From positions 37,566,435 to 37,630,434 of the forward strand of contig CM032662.1 in assembly GCA_019095985.1 (NCBI GenBank): a stretch of DNA of 64,000 bases, in the 5' to 3' direction. The DNA comes from Streblospio benedicti. Its lineage: Eukaryota > Annelida > Polychaeta > Spionida > Spionidae. Position numbers and translations under genes: made by a program. The stretch's first letter is position 1, and each line of letters opens with the position of its first letter. Positions 36,755 through 49,173 of this stretch are shown here, in pieces. Below the pieces are notes generated by a model that was given only the letters and a program-made list of their open reading frames with translations, was not told the DNA's origin and made no database searches.

Positions 36755-37694
36755 TTATAGCGGATAACAAAGCACAGACAAAAAGTGCTATATATTGTTG
36801 TACCTGGATCTGTTTGGGGCATGATCCATATTGGGCATTGTGCCCCTGAAACCCGTCCGTGTTCCGGCCGAGAGGCTGCCAGAGGTCTTGACCCCTGCTG
36901 ACCTAACATGGCAGCTGCCGCTCTAACCTCACACGCACCATCGTCCAGGCCTGAACCTAGCTGCTAATATTAGTTTGCATTGTGTCTCTTTTCATGATTA
37001 TTCAGTAGTCCATAATGATATAGATGGTATAATCAACGATATCTACCTATTGTTTTAAAGTTATTTAGAGGGAAATGTGGGATTTTTACTCCTTTTAAGT
37101 CTAATAGAAAGAACGAGAAAAAAGTGTTCTTATTAGCGGGGATGATAATAGCTGCAGATAAATCCTTCACGTGTTGTTAGGCTCCCTAACACTTACACCA
37201 AAGCTTTCGGGCCGCGGGCACATTGCAGCACTTATATATCAGTGTTTTCGTTTTTTTACGCCTCCTCGGCACAAATTGTAGAAGAAAATAGACAAAGGCA
37301 CAAATGCCTTGTAACACGAAAGGTGCACTGAATGTTATAAATCTTGATGGGCTTTGAAATCCATCAAAATTAGATGATTTGCACTGAACTTGCAAATCAA
37401 CATGTATGAATTGCATGTCACAATTTGATATATATGTGCATTAAGTAGTAGATATGACAATTTATATTATTAATCTAACAAATTGTTTTGCTGTTGATAT
37501 CCCACTGTTGCATGTGTGAAATCTTTAGGTGGCTATAGTTATTATTAATAACTCCACTCGGTTTGATATGATTTTTGAATGACTATGTTAGATACCAATC
37601 GCTATTCACACCTTTAGAAATGATTGGTTCAAAAATGTATTGTTCAAAATACATACATGTGTACCCAAATGGATGCATAAATTGCAATTAATAT

Positions 37695-37957
37695 TCTATA
37701 TGATACAATATTTGCTGCTGCTGTCCATGCTATTTGAATAATAAACATGATCAGAAACTATTTGTATGAATCATTTATGGTTTTAGTTTAGCGTTGTGGC
37801 CAGGTGATATGGAATGGTTCTTTTAAATCACAAGTGTTCAATATGAAACAATATTTGCTGCCCATTATATGAAAATAACAAACACTGTTAGACACTGGTG
37901 TGAATCTATGATGTTTTGAGTTGAATTTGCCAACATTGTCAGATGTGGAATGGCTCC
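37695..37957. repeat. Diverged tandem duplication, period ~136-143 bp
   Basis: ATATGATACAATATTTGCTG at about 37699 recurs as ATATGAAACAATATTTGCTG at 37841. Downstream, GATATGGAATGGTTC (37806) recurs as GATGTGGAATGGCTC (37942). The two anchors give slightly different periods because of indels. Confidence 0.75.
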
Positions 37958-38590
37958 CTGGCTCAGCTGGATATCTGCATGAAAGAGAGGCTCTAGTGAA
38001 CTCTGCTAATGAACTGTGACGGCTGAAATACTTGTCAGAGGCACTTTAAACTTCAAAGTCACAGCCACAATCCAACACAGAACATAAGAGGGCCTGACGA
38101 TCCTCAAATGACCAACACACTCATACAGCAGAAACATTGACATTGCGTATGTTTCAGTTCAAAGTTAGAGCCATAGGAAGACTTAATGATACATGCTACT
38201 TCTAAGTTGCTATGTATAATAACAGGTGATAATAATGATGAACTTGCTGCATAATTTTCAGCATATTATACAATCAAGAATAAGGTATATAATATATGCA
38301 AGTAGAAAAAATTTAAGCATTGCGGGGACCACACAGTTACGTTGTCGGTGCCAAGAATTCAATTGGCGGGTTGGACAAAGACAGTGGCGCGTTATCTGCA
38401 GCAATCAGCTGCGATAGTGATCTTCTCCATTATGTATCGGGCCTGTCCATATTGGGTTTCCCCGGCTCACAATGCGAACACACCATTACACCTACAGGTG
38501 ATTATCAGCTTGCCCCCAAATCAGGGCTGAAATTGCTTCTTTTCAAATCGAGGGACAATTTAGTCACCGGCGTTTTTGCCATCGGCTGGT

Positions 38591-38765
38591 ATAGCAGAAC
38601 CTTTATAAACAACCACCCGGGGGACGGCCTTCAAGCAGCCATGATAGAGAGGTGGTCTCTTTATGGAGTGTTGCAGTGGTCTCTCTTATGGAGGACTGTG
38701 AAAAGTGTGTTTATTATAGAGGTGGTTTAAGTAGAGAGGTGGTCTTAATAGAGAGGTTCCACTGT
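38591..38765 (-). repeat. MITE family 1, copy 9 (reverse)
   Basis: It starts ATAGCAGAACCTTTATAAAC, holds several GAGAGGTGGTCTCT/TTATAGAGGTGG phrases, and ends GTGGTCTTAATAGAGAGGTT then CCACTGT. Confidence 0.85.
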
Positions 38766-39973
38766 GTCGCAGGCAGAGCAAGGTGCATTATGGCCTATTG
38801 TGCGCAGCCCGCAGACCATGCACTGGGTCGCTATTAAGAGCTTTTTCACGGGCCTCGCCAATTGTATAGGCATTGTATGGAAACATTCAAAATAGTGGAG
38901 AGATAAAGAAAAAGATAAGGCTGTAGCAGCAGCAGTTTGAATGGCTCTGACTCGGGCCCTGTAAGACAGTCACCAGTCTGTCGCCAAAACACTAACTCCA
39001 TTAGTAGGAAACGCTTCTGCCACAGCGAAATAGAAGCATAAAAAGCTTAATAACAACGATGACGACGACAATCTGGAAGTTATAATTATAAATCATTGCT
39101 ATAGACGAGTGTCAAACGTGTCCCGTGTACTTCTAATGGTTAATGTTTAAATAAGATGCTTCAAAATTGGCAAAAAAATCCACTTTTTGTGCAGCCGTTC
39201 CATTCACTTTTGAACACCGTTGTTACAGTTTTGGCAGACGGGGGGAAAAAAGTGGTGATTTTTCCGTGAAGGATAGGCACGAATATGTCAGCCTTGATCA
39301 ATCAGTGTGGTGTGGATGACCGCCATATGCTGGTACAGGATAGTTCCGGATCATTGGAAGCAATTGGCTTTAATTGTTGACCAGGTCCAGATGGAACAAA
39401 ACTTCACTTGTTCAATTACCAATTTACCGACCCCAGATTATAGCCACTTCGTTTTCCTGCATTCATGATAAAGAGAAAGCAGCAAAAACATGCTGCACGT
39501 GGTTCTTAAAACTTAACCACGCTTTCTAAATATGCATCAATGCATTTTCTTTTTATAAAGATTATAAAACCCTTGTTAAAACTCAACTTTTTGCTGTAAT
39601 ATGGCGATCACTTATGCCATTTTGAGCATTTTCTGCATTCTTTCAAAAGAAATGAAAATAAAAACCTCCATATGCCAACTTTATACACTATTATACACAG
39701 AAGCTGCTCAATCGCAAGCTTCCTTTTTTCTCCCACATCAGCTAAGAAGATGGTAAAATTTTACTCAGACTTCAAAATAGGCCCTGGGGACGTCCCCGTT
39801 GAGACAGAATCAGCCACAAATCTGGGTTGGTATTGATCAGGTGTCGGGCCTTCATGTTGGTGGATTGGGCCGGGTGAAAGGTGGGGGCCACAGGGGGCCC
39901 CGTGCCCTCGCTACATACATACATGTGGGTAATTGGTGATGCCAGGAAATGATATCTGTCACTGATAGGTGCA

Positions 39974-40148
39974 TACAGTGGAACCTACAATTGAGAACCT
40001 TTGTAATATTAAAGAACCTATTTTGTTGTCGTAAGTCTTTATAAAAAAAACACAATGTGCCTTTGTAAAAAGACCAGTTCTCTTCTGAAACCACTTGAGG
40101 TCAACCTTCGAAGCCCGGTGTTGTTGTAATGATAGAGATTTTACTGTA
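39974..40148 (+). repeat. MITE family 1, copy 10
   Basis: It starts TACAGTGGAACCTACAATTG, includes AAACCACTTGAGGTCAACC, and ends TAGAGATTTTACTGTA. Flanking TA is present on both sides. Confidence 0.85.
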
Positions 40149-43100
40149 TTTTAAACCCTATTGGCACCGCATAAACAGCAAAATCTGGAAATAAAATATA
40201 CATTTGCTGCCAAAGTAATGCATTTTTACCTCTAACATATCAAGCAAGACGGCTATAATATGCCTGACATTGCTATTACGAATTGATAACTGATGTGACA
40301 TCTGCTAATGAGAGAAATAATGCTCCTCATGGACTGCAGAGGTCAGTAATCCGAGTTGAGGGATGGTGTGCGTGTGACCAATGCCTACAGGTGATTGGAC
40401 ATGACATTCTCCCCACCCAAGTCTTTGTGCTTGCCTCGTCGTGACGCCGCAGCCGGATAATGCTATCACCCGGACTCCTCGGCCAAATGCAATAGTGGAT
40501 GAGAAACGAGCGGCATAATTTTATCAGTGTAGACAGAGGGTTTGATTTAATAGGCTCGCTGAGCGGGCTTCAAACAGACGAGAGGTCCGCAGAGACGCCG
40601 ACAATTCACTGTGATCACGCTTCATATTCGCAGCAACAATAAAAGCTAATAAGGTTTATGTTGGGCCGGCTGACGGCCGAAGATGGTGGTATAGGGGCTC
40701 AGGGTCAGAGGTCGTGGGCCGCGGCCTGGGGGGAGTTGACACTGTAACGAATCACCAGGAAATGCAGCAGACATAATGCGCTCATTCGCGATCCTGTGTC
40801 TGTGTGTTAGGAGTTATGGGAATCTTATTCTCAGTATTCTCAGTATTTTGTTGGATTTGTGTAAATTTTTTGTAGTCGCACGGTAATCAAACTCCTTCTG
40901 GATTCAAGATGTCACATGATAAGTGACCGCTCCGTCCATCCTTTACACTGACCGCTGACCTCTCAAGGTTGTGAGTGTAACCGCAGCACGATAACAAACG
41001 CCGTTCTAATTTCCTCGGCGTCAGGCGAATCCCGCAACATGCATCACTGTGGCATCGTCTCCAGGTGGCGGTGAGACTTTACGCTTTCCTTCCTGCCCAC
41101 GTGCCCCTCCTCCCCGGTGCCCGTCGCGCCACCCTCATTACACGCTGCAGGATATTGCTGCCGAGTGGTCGCCCCGGCGCCGGCGCAGACACAGTGCATA
41201 ATGGTGCAGGATGGACGCAGGATGACCGGCGGACGCCATCTTTTATCTGCCACACATAACTGGAAAGGTCAGCTGCGTGAGGGCCACCATAAAACGTGCA
41301 TGTGGGCTCGTAGATTTCCCTGCTGGCACGCTTTGTCTCAGACTTTGTGTATATGACTGTTGGACGTTATACTATAGGGATGCTGAGCTGTTATTGAAAT
41401 GCTATCAAATTGACCAAATTGATCACCCCCATGTAAAGGCCCACCCCTAATTTAGACCATACCAATATTTGAAGCTTTGAAATTCCAATGTAAATGTACA
41501 ATTGTGTAAAAGCCCACTCCCTAAATTGACAGTTTGTCAATATAATAAAAGCTACAAGGCCATTTGGATGGTCATACATGGCAGATTTGTACTGCAACTT
41601 TCACAGTATTTACTGCTACTCATAAAAAGACTTCATTGTCTATCTTCTAAATACATGCCGTTTTGAAAGAAAGTAAATACCACTGATATATTTGCTCGTC
41701 CAAACAAGGACACATCATCTCAAGACTCCCCCAATGCTGCCTATGGAGACCGCCGGAGCCTGATAGTTTTCCAATAGGTCTGAGGCTTTCGCTTGATTGC
41801 CGAGCGGGTCCCCAAACCTCACCCAGAATAGCGCAGCAAATGCTGTAATGTGGGCGCCGGGAAATTAAAGTCAACCCCAAATAGCCCTGTGAGATACATT
41901 GCCAGCAGCATTGGGCCCGTGATGGTGTAAGCAGCGATGCCTGATAAGTGTAGGTCTGTAGGGGAAAATGTCAAAGGATACTCCCTGTAGGCCCTAGTAT
42001 GGTACAGGCAATGATGTATTTATTTTAGCCATAGATATATTGTCATTAATTGACTTGGGGGTAAGTGTACATACGGGGTTGCTTGGTAAAAAGCTGCCAC
42101 TGTGTTAGTGGTCCAAGGTTCGAGTCCCGAAAGTGGCTATGTGAAATAGCTTTATAGACGTAGAAAGAATCCTCTGTGTCAATATATTTATGTATTAGTG
42201 ACATTGAGAATGTTCTTTTAGACAACAAAATTTATTTTTTTCTACTGGAGGAGGGTCTTCTAGAGTTGAAAATTGAAATCTTTCGTTATTTGAGCACTAG
42301 AGCACAATAGCAGTGAATTGCAACTGTAAATAAGTACATTCACATTTATTTCCCAAGCATGAACATTGCTGGGTAGTAAAAGTTCCCATACACATCTTCG
42401 CAGTATCAAATCAGTGTAACGAAAAAAAATAACAATTGGGATCAGTATCGATCGCCTTGGACGACGACGACCGCTGCAATTGTGCTGAAGTCTCTGTAGT
42501 GGCATTACGTTAGGCAGGGGGGTGCCGGCGGATGATTGCACAGCCTCCAAGGGCTGATCTGATTGAATGTCGCCTCCCCCGGGTGCCCAATCGGTGTGAT
42601 AACGCCAATCCTGGCAATTCCATGAATACAGCCTGCTGCAAGCCCTTGCTTGTCAGCCGTCAGACACCGACGGCTGCTTCACAGAGATTCCTATCTGTGT
42701 CGTCTGTACATAAGGATAACATGGAATTTTGTAATTAATGACAAATGGCTGAGATTGTTTGTTGCAAATTCGTGGCTTTTGGGGAATTTGTCGGGCAGGA
42801 AATGTAGTTTTTACATGTTTTTACTGCATTTATTGATGTGTTAAAGATGTGTATTGTTTTTAAATATCTAATTATGTGCCCTCCCAGAATATTCAACGAA
42901 GCAATATGGTAAAAATCTGTATTTTGTCATTGTTATTATTTATTACTGCGTTGAACAGCGAGTGTGTAAATTTCCGATTGAAGGTGCATTTGTATGGAGA
43001 GCGAGAGGCCGTAAAAATGGGTGTTAAGCGCGGTGGTGACAGAGTTTATTTTGAAGCTGCTTGCTCAGCATGAAACGTATTAGCCTCTATTGTGTGATTA

Positions 43101-44356
43101 GCTTAACAGAGCGAGATATCTCAACAATCACACGCAGCAGCCGCAGAACCAGCTTTATATGGCGCTATTTATGTGCTACTACTGCTGCAAAGTCAAAGCT
43201 ATTAATACCTGTAGCGATGTTCACTGACTAGTGAATAAACCTATTCTGCTTTTGGCTTATTGTCGACCAATCATCGCTGTGGACAAATATGCGAGTCACC
43301 GTCAGTGCTGACATCTAGTGAAAGCAAAGTGAGCACATTTTATGACAACCGCGGCGGCTTTAAGGATGATGATATCCGCACGAGCTGCGGAGATTTAAAG
43401 AATTAACACATTATTGAAATTGTTCATCCTGAATACATTATTTGGTGTTTTGTTGCATGCAGAGTGCAAACGAAACAGTAGCTTTGGGTCTGTATATTTG
43501 CGGCATTCCTTTATGCTGCTCTTTGTTTGAAAGTAAAAGGCTTTGGCTCTAAAAGGCATGTAGCGCGGCGCACAATTGACTTTGCCTTTCAAGTGGTATT
43601 AGTTCACCACAGCCCGAGGAAGTGGGCCCGAAAAAGGTGGGAGGTCGTAACGTGATGTCAGCTCGCTCTGTAATTAACAATCTCTTAAAGAACGCGGGCC
43701 TGGCGAGAAAGTGGGAAAGTGGAAACTTTCACTTAAAAGTATCCAGCGTTGAGGAAGCGATGGGTTTACACGCCGCTTTGAGCCTCAACAGCCAGAGGAG
43801 GAGCCATATGGCTCTGGAAGCATCAGGTGGCACAACCTTTTAACAATGTGATAACCAGTCTCTGGGCCTTTGCGCCGGCTTCATTTTCACTGAGAAATCT
43901 GAGTCTGTCGGGACAGAACAGAGGGCTCAGTCCACGGCGAGAAAAACCCGAACTGTGGGGATTACAGCAGCGGCCGTCTTTTCAGCCATCGCCCTAAATG
44001 GACAGGCGAATGTGCAAACTGCCAAATTACAGTGGATTCTGCTGGAAGTGTATTATTTGGGGACGCGCTACACACAATTATGTGCGCGGCGCCGCCACTT
44101 TGCGTGAAGCACCTGTCCGTGCTTTTGTGCTGATAGATAATGGCGGCCTGCGTAATGCTGTATCGTCCACTTGCCACGCCGCTCGTTTGAGGCTTGGATT
44201 TCACCCAAATAAGCAACTATCGCCTTCCACGCCACTTTTTGGTTCGTTATTATTATGCCGCCACAGCCAAAGCCGTTGCGATTTTATATCTCATCTGACT
44301 AGACAGTAACAATGCCAGCTACTTACATTCACTTGTGGTAACCGGCATCGGTTTCG

Positions 44357-44523
44357 CAGCAGAACCTATGATTAAGACCACCTCTATAAAGAGACCATTT
44401 CTGGTGCTATCAAACCTCCATAAGGTGACCACTATGAACCTCCATAAAGTAAAGAGATCACCTCTATTGAGACAACATCATGTCACTCCCACTGGGTGAT
44501 CATAATAGGGAGGTTCTACTGTA
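44357..44523 (+). repeat. MITE family 1, copy 11 (well preserved)
   Basis: It starts CAGCAGAACCTATGATTAAG, contains ACCACCTCTATAAAGAGACC, TCAAACCTCCATAAGGTGAC and AGAGATCACCTCTATTGAGA, and ends AATAGGGAGGTTCTACTGTA. This copy best shows the full layout of the family. Confidence 0.9.
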
Positions 44524-45379
44524 TGTTAGTGGTTTCTGCGATAATGGGAAAACTGACCACCTCCAGTCTGGTCATGACAGGGAATGATGGATGGTGGGTG
44601 CAGTGACAGCTACAACTTGTTACCGCTGTCAGAACTCCCTTGTTAGCTGCCTACACGTCCATCCCCCACAACCCAGGCCAGCTCAAACACCACCCCAGAT
44701 TGGGCAGTTACAACAGCAAGATGATGTATTGCTCTAGGGTTAGAACTGGCTTCGTTGGTTAGAGAATTTTGTATAATGTTTGGCTTCATGATTTTGTGTT
44801 GATTGAGAGAATACATATTCCAATACATTGAAATTAGGACATTGAATATTGTAATGTTGATTTTTAAAGTCCACTAAATTCTAGATATAGTGAAGCTACC
44901 GCCTTTATTATATACCATCAACAGCATTGAACAAGTTACTGATATGCCCAGAGATAGTCAGTTTTGGCTGACCATTTTCACCTTATTGTTCCCTGCATCT
45001 TTGTGCAGTATGTGCGCTGGCTTCACACCTACAGCTCAGGCAGCCTTAAATCACCATTGAGAGCGCCGCGTGAGGGTGTCGGGACCCAACTGTGGTCCCC
45101 GCTTTCTCACACGTCTCCATCGCACCTGTTGAACAAGTGCCATAAAGTAATGGATACAGATGCTTCTGTTTCCCTCCTTTAAAACATATACAGTTATAAA
45201 CTTTTTAGCTTCAGCAAAAATCTTCAAAGTAGACATAAATCCACTAGAACTTGTAACATTAGATCTAAAACATTAGAAGCCTGAATAACGTTATGAATAT
45301 AAATATCCTCCTAGTCTAGTACATATATATTAGAAGCCTATTATATTAGAGTCGTTACATCACCAGCATGGCAAGTAAT

Positions 45380-45960
45380 TTGAACGCAGAAATTGACAGA
45401 TCGGATGCCCAGGAGTCACCATTTGGCGACCCCAACCTCCAACTCTGCCCAAGCCACTTGCACAATTAGTCGACACCGGTGCCAATATATCCCGCAGCCA
45501 TATAATCTCGCAAAACAACGTTGCCCAACCAGCACGGAAAAAAACGCTCGCCATCGCTAATTACACTCCGCCGACTGACAGCCGGCCAACAGACACTTTC
45601 TGCCCGGTTACCACCTCCTCGACAACCGGGCCGTCGCCGCGGCGACCGTGTCAGCCATATTGGATTGGTGCACAGCTGGGTGGGCTGGAGGGTCGGCGAG
45701 GCGTGAGGGCGCCTCTATACCCCCTGTCAGCCGTCATCCCTCACTTTTACCTCCGGCTCATGGCCTCTATTGTCACCCCCTCGCCTGCTCACCCCTCTTT
45801 CACGCCCCACCGCACACGACGGGCGATGCCAGCACCCCAACCCACAAATCTCCGGCTTCGGCGGCCCAATCCCCCGCGTCCTACCGGTAATCACGCGGGC
45901 CTATTGTTATCGGCACGACGAGCCTGTAATGTCCCTATTGTTCCTACACCATAGCTTAGG
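45380..45960. other. GC-rich intronic island with 14-bp palindrome
   Basis: A GC-rich block within otherwise AT-richer intron. It contains the perfect palindrome GTCGCCGCGGCGAC (45633-45646) followed by a GCCATATTGG motif. Open frames here look like composition effects. A regulatory element or alternative promoter is possible but not shown. Confidence 0.4.
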
Positions 45961-46894
45961 CTTGCTGCTCCATGAGGCTGGAATTTGGAGGCGGTTTTTG
46001 GTCTTTGTTCCACGTTGATGAATTTTCTATTATGGTTTTTTTACATACTGCTGTTAGTCTAATAGCTTGTTACTCGTGCAGGTTCTTCGTTATGTAAGTT
46101 TGGGATCTGGAGCGAGTTAGCATGGGACTGAATAGTTTTTCACATTTTCTGTTACTATTGGGATTTCTCTATTGAACTTTTCTATCATTACTTCCTTTAT
46201 ACAAACAATGAACCTTCAGTTTTATTGGTCTGAATTTGTAAAATCATGTGACTGTCAATGTGCTGGTATGGCTTATTGCGCAATTCTCAAAATAATAGGA
46301 TGTCTAATTGATCTAATATACTATACTTTAAAATATATTAGCATCCATGAATCATAAACCTTTTATTAAACATACTAAACATATTGAATATTTTTAGCAT
46401 AAGTGAATAATAAACGGTGAATATTTGTGTAGTAGTAGATAGTTCAAGTAGGTAGGAAAGTTAAAAATAATAGCATTTTTCTATTTCAGTTTCAGATATT
46501 CCATGCAGAGAAGTGTCATTCTCATCATAAAATCATCACAAGATCATCAAACTCATCAACAATGTAGATAATTACTAACCAGCAGAACGTATTTCAAACT
46601 AGTTCCAAGTTTGTGTGAAAATATTTTTTAGAAAAAATAAGTTTATGAATCGGGAAGATGGATTAGTAGATGTGGTTTGAAACTATAGATCCACAGATAC
46701 GACCGGTGCACAGGCTGGTACCTCGTTTTAGATCAGGGAATCACAATTATTGAGCACATTTAGGCACCAGCTTCGGTAGATTTTGGAACAAGGAAGCACG
46801 TGATGAGGAACTAGTTTGTGGTAGCTGCAGTATACATGATAGACATGCTAGCGACCCGTAGCTAATTTGGTGTTTTAATTTCTTCTACTTGCAG

Positions 46895-46939
46895 GTAGAC
46901 ACGGCATGTACGAAGAGAAGTACCCAAATGTCTGGAGTG
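46895..46939 (+). CDS. Meis: Candidate 45-nt Meis cassette exon
   Basis: A good pyrimidine tract (TTTAATTTCTTCTACTTGCAG) precedes 45 bases followed by the donor GTACGC. In the phase left by the previous exon it reads GRHGMYEEKYPNVWS with no stop and hands on the same single G, so inclusion is neutral for frame. The peptide, rich in Tyr, Glu and Trp, is unlike the Met/Gly/Pro/His-rich tail around it, which gives it a distinct potential binding segment. The weaker donor would suit an optional exon. An AG four bases into the exon would give a non-multiple of three and is less likely. Confidence 0.6.
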
Positions 46940-47617
46940 GTACGCAGAACTTTTGGTGAACTATTTTTCAATGTTTACCGTTAAATCTCTAATACAGCTT
47001 CCTGATCAGATGATAACAAAGATCTAGTAACGATACTATCTATATGTAAAGATCATAACACGCAGTTAATTTGATAGAAATTTTCCAGTAATTTCTATTA
47101 AAAACACTACAACAAATAGAGAGGACTTAGCTGAAATTTCAGAAAGAACTTTTCAGAGATTTTAGACTCGTAGCCTTTATATGAGTATCGCTTTATTAAC
47201 ATGGAACTTTTTCTGCTCTGTGGGCGTCATTCGATTATCAAAACATTTCATCACAATGTTGATTTTGAAACCAAATGTTACAAACCACACAGCAGAAGAC
47301 TTTCCACATATATGTAACATTTACTTTCAGCGGAAATCAAAGCATCATAGCAACGTAGATAGACTTTCATTTTCAGCTCATTACGACATTCAAAAAGCTG
47401 CCAGTTTCCAACCAACCACACCCAGCAAACAGTCAATGTTCTGACAATGTTCTCTCCACATTTTGCAACACTCCCCCCTCACCCGCAAAAAAACCCAAAA
47501 CATTGTCAGAACGTTCTCTGTTCGCCGGGCACTCACCCAAACCACAAAAACCCCATGCTATACCCCAAAAAGTAGCCCCAAAACTCACCTTGCGTTGTTT
47601 ACCTTCTGTATTTGCAG
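46940..47617 (+). other. Meis: Last Meis intron (678 bp)
   Basis: Its 3' half is A/C-rich (CAACCACACCCAGCAAAC, CCCCCCTCACCCGC). It carries a perfect 14-bp inverted repeat: GTTCTGACAATGTT at 47438-47451 and AACATTGTCAGAAC at 47499-47512. The terminal-exon acceptor is TGTATTTGCAG. The frame stays open from about 47503 into the exon, but this is intron by splice-site and composition evidence. Confidence 0.8.
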
Positions 47618-47892
47618 GCATGCAGGGCATGGGTCCTGGTGATATGTACGGCGGAGTGTCGCCGCAGTCTGCCTACAGCCCCCAGCTGCGGCCGCCCGTG
47701 CACTCGCAGGCCATGCTCATCCCCGGCCACCCCCACCACATGATGATGGCCCACGCGGGGGCCGCTGCAGCAGCCGCCGGCCACATGGGCCACCACCACC
47801 CCGGCATGGGCCTGCCCTCGGCCGCCCAGAGCCCGCCTCTCCACGGCTCCATGGGCGACATGGGCCACATACAGGACATCCACGCCGGATAA
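47618..47892 (+). CDS. Meis: Meis terminal coding exon, C-terminal tail and stop
   Basis: The acceptor TTTGCAG is followed by GC completing a Gly codon, then MQGMGPGDMYGGV, a Ser/Pro/Tyr stretch, IPGHPHHMMMAHAG, an alanine run, GHMGHHHPGMG, AAQSPPLHGS and finally GHIQDIHAG with TAA at 47890-47892. Order and motifs parallel the vertebrate Meis2 tail (PGDYV, PSHPHH, MMMHGG, HPGM, AQSP, DIHAQ), which in Meis proteins is a transcriptional activation region. The poly-Ala and His-rich additions (AAAAAAG, HHHP) look lineage-specific. The local GC content is high (GCCGCTGCAGCAGCCGCCGG), producing long shadow frames on the opposite strand that are not genes. Confidence 0.96.
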
Positions 47893-48779
47893 TGCTGATG
47901 GTTGTAGTTGTTGTTGGTGTGCGACGTCGTGAGAATCCGGTTTTTGTAACTATCATCATCAGGACATTGTTCTTCACGTCGTCATCACTGAATGTGAATG
48001 CGAAGACGACATCGTTCTCCTCGTCGGTTTCTGTAATGAATGTGAACATAGGATAATAAGGAGGAGGATGAGGATGTGTAGTTTTGTGTTACTAATACAA
48101 AGTGAGAGTCGTCGTCGTTATGATGAGTTTTTTAAAGAGAGACGGTTGCCAACGTTGTTGGTTGGTGTGGTTACTATGACGACGATGATTGGTTGGTTGT
48201 TGGCGCTGGCGGTCACTCATGATGACCGCTGTTCAGTGCTGTGATGGACAGGCAGATGCAAAGTAACGCTGCGGTAAAAAGCAGTAACAGAAATAGCCGC
48301 CTGAAAAGAGCCAACGCTTGACGACGGATTGTTGTTGTTGTGACGACAAGGTTTTTTAGTGTGTGAATAATCAGCAGGGTAAAAACACAAACACAATAAT
48401 CACCGGTGACTTGTAAATGGTAGTAAAAAGTAGCAGACGATGTCAGTGTCGTCAGAATGTCATAGACATTGTCATGAACAGCAGTTCGTCAGCATCATCG
48501 TCATCGTTGAAGATGTGAGGAAAAAAAACAATCGCTGCTCATGGAAGCTACTAAGTACAAACTACTACCACTGCATGAACTATGAACTACAGTGGAGAGA
48601 CGACGATGGAATATCATTCGCATCATAGTGCGGAGATGGTCGTCATCGTCGTGGCGACAGCATGGAACAATGGTGGTAATTGGTCGGAATCGCAGACTAC
48701 TAAACTAAAACCACTCCTCTTTGGTTGTGAACTACCGGGGTTAGGATAAAATCCAGCCGTGATGAAACAATGGAGAGGA

Positions 48780-48820
<41 letters not shown>
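48780..48820. repeat. (CAG)13 in Meis 3' UTR
   Basis: An uninterrupted CAG/GCA tract of about 13 units, inside the presumed 3' UTR. Confidence 0.97.
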
Positions 48821-48821
<1 letters not shown>

Positions 48822-49167
48822 CGGACATGCATGGGTGGTGATGCAAACTAACGCTATAGGGAATTACAGTGACTTTGGATGGGCTGTCAGCATGGCATCT
48901 GCCCGCGGAGGAGGCGAGGGTGCCATGCTCCCAGCAATCGACTCTAATCTATCTCTGATCGAATCCTATTTGTGACATGTTTTTGTTGTTTTTTATTATT
49001 TGAAGCAATACCTCATCGGCTGGTGTCGTCGTGTATATAGTTTTGTGTTAACAAGCGTTAGTGTGGTTGGTGGACAAGCGGAGGAGGAGCAGACAATTTA
49101 ATATGTGACGTTGTTGTGAGTGTCCTAGTTGAACAAAAAAGGGAGACGATGTTGAAGAGGATTTTAT

Positions 49168-49173
49168 AATAAA
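49168..49173 (+). other. Candidate proximal poly(A) signal AATAAA
   Basis: A hexamer in the sequence TTTATAATAAACTG, 1.3 kb after the Meis stop. It is followed by T-rich sequence only weakly, so it is a possible but not strong site. Confidence 0.35.

Larger units (their letters stand above)
34221..46894 (+). other. Meis: Large Meis intron (~12.7 kb)
   Basis: It is mostly single-copy-looking DNA with three family 1 MITE copies, one local tandem duplication, and GC-rich patches at about 36.1-36.5, 40.4-40.8, 41.0-41.3, 43.9-44.3 and 45.4-45.96 kb. The last of these holds a perfect 14-bp palindrome. No other gene was recognised on either strand. Confidence 0.7.

Noticed and set aside
45521-46018. 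Overlapping + strand frames rich in Pro/Arg/Ser
   Set aside because: All three frames are partly open because of high GC content. No homology or splice signals consistent with Meis phase were seen.
47503-47617. In-frame extension of the terminal Meis exon into the intron
   Set aside because: The frame stays open by chance over 115 bases, but the TTTGCAG acceptor, phase match and family alignment all place the exon start at 47618.
47599-48049. Long - strand frames opposite the Meis terminal exon
   Set aside because: Mirror frames of GC-rich coding sequence; no independent support.
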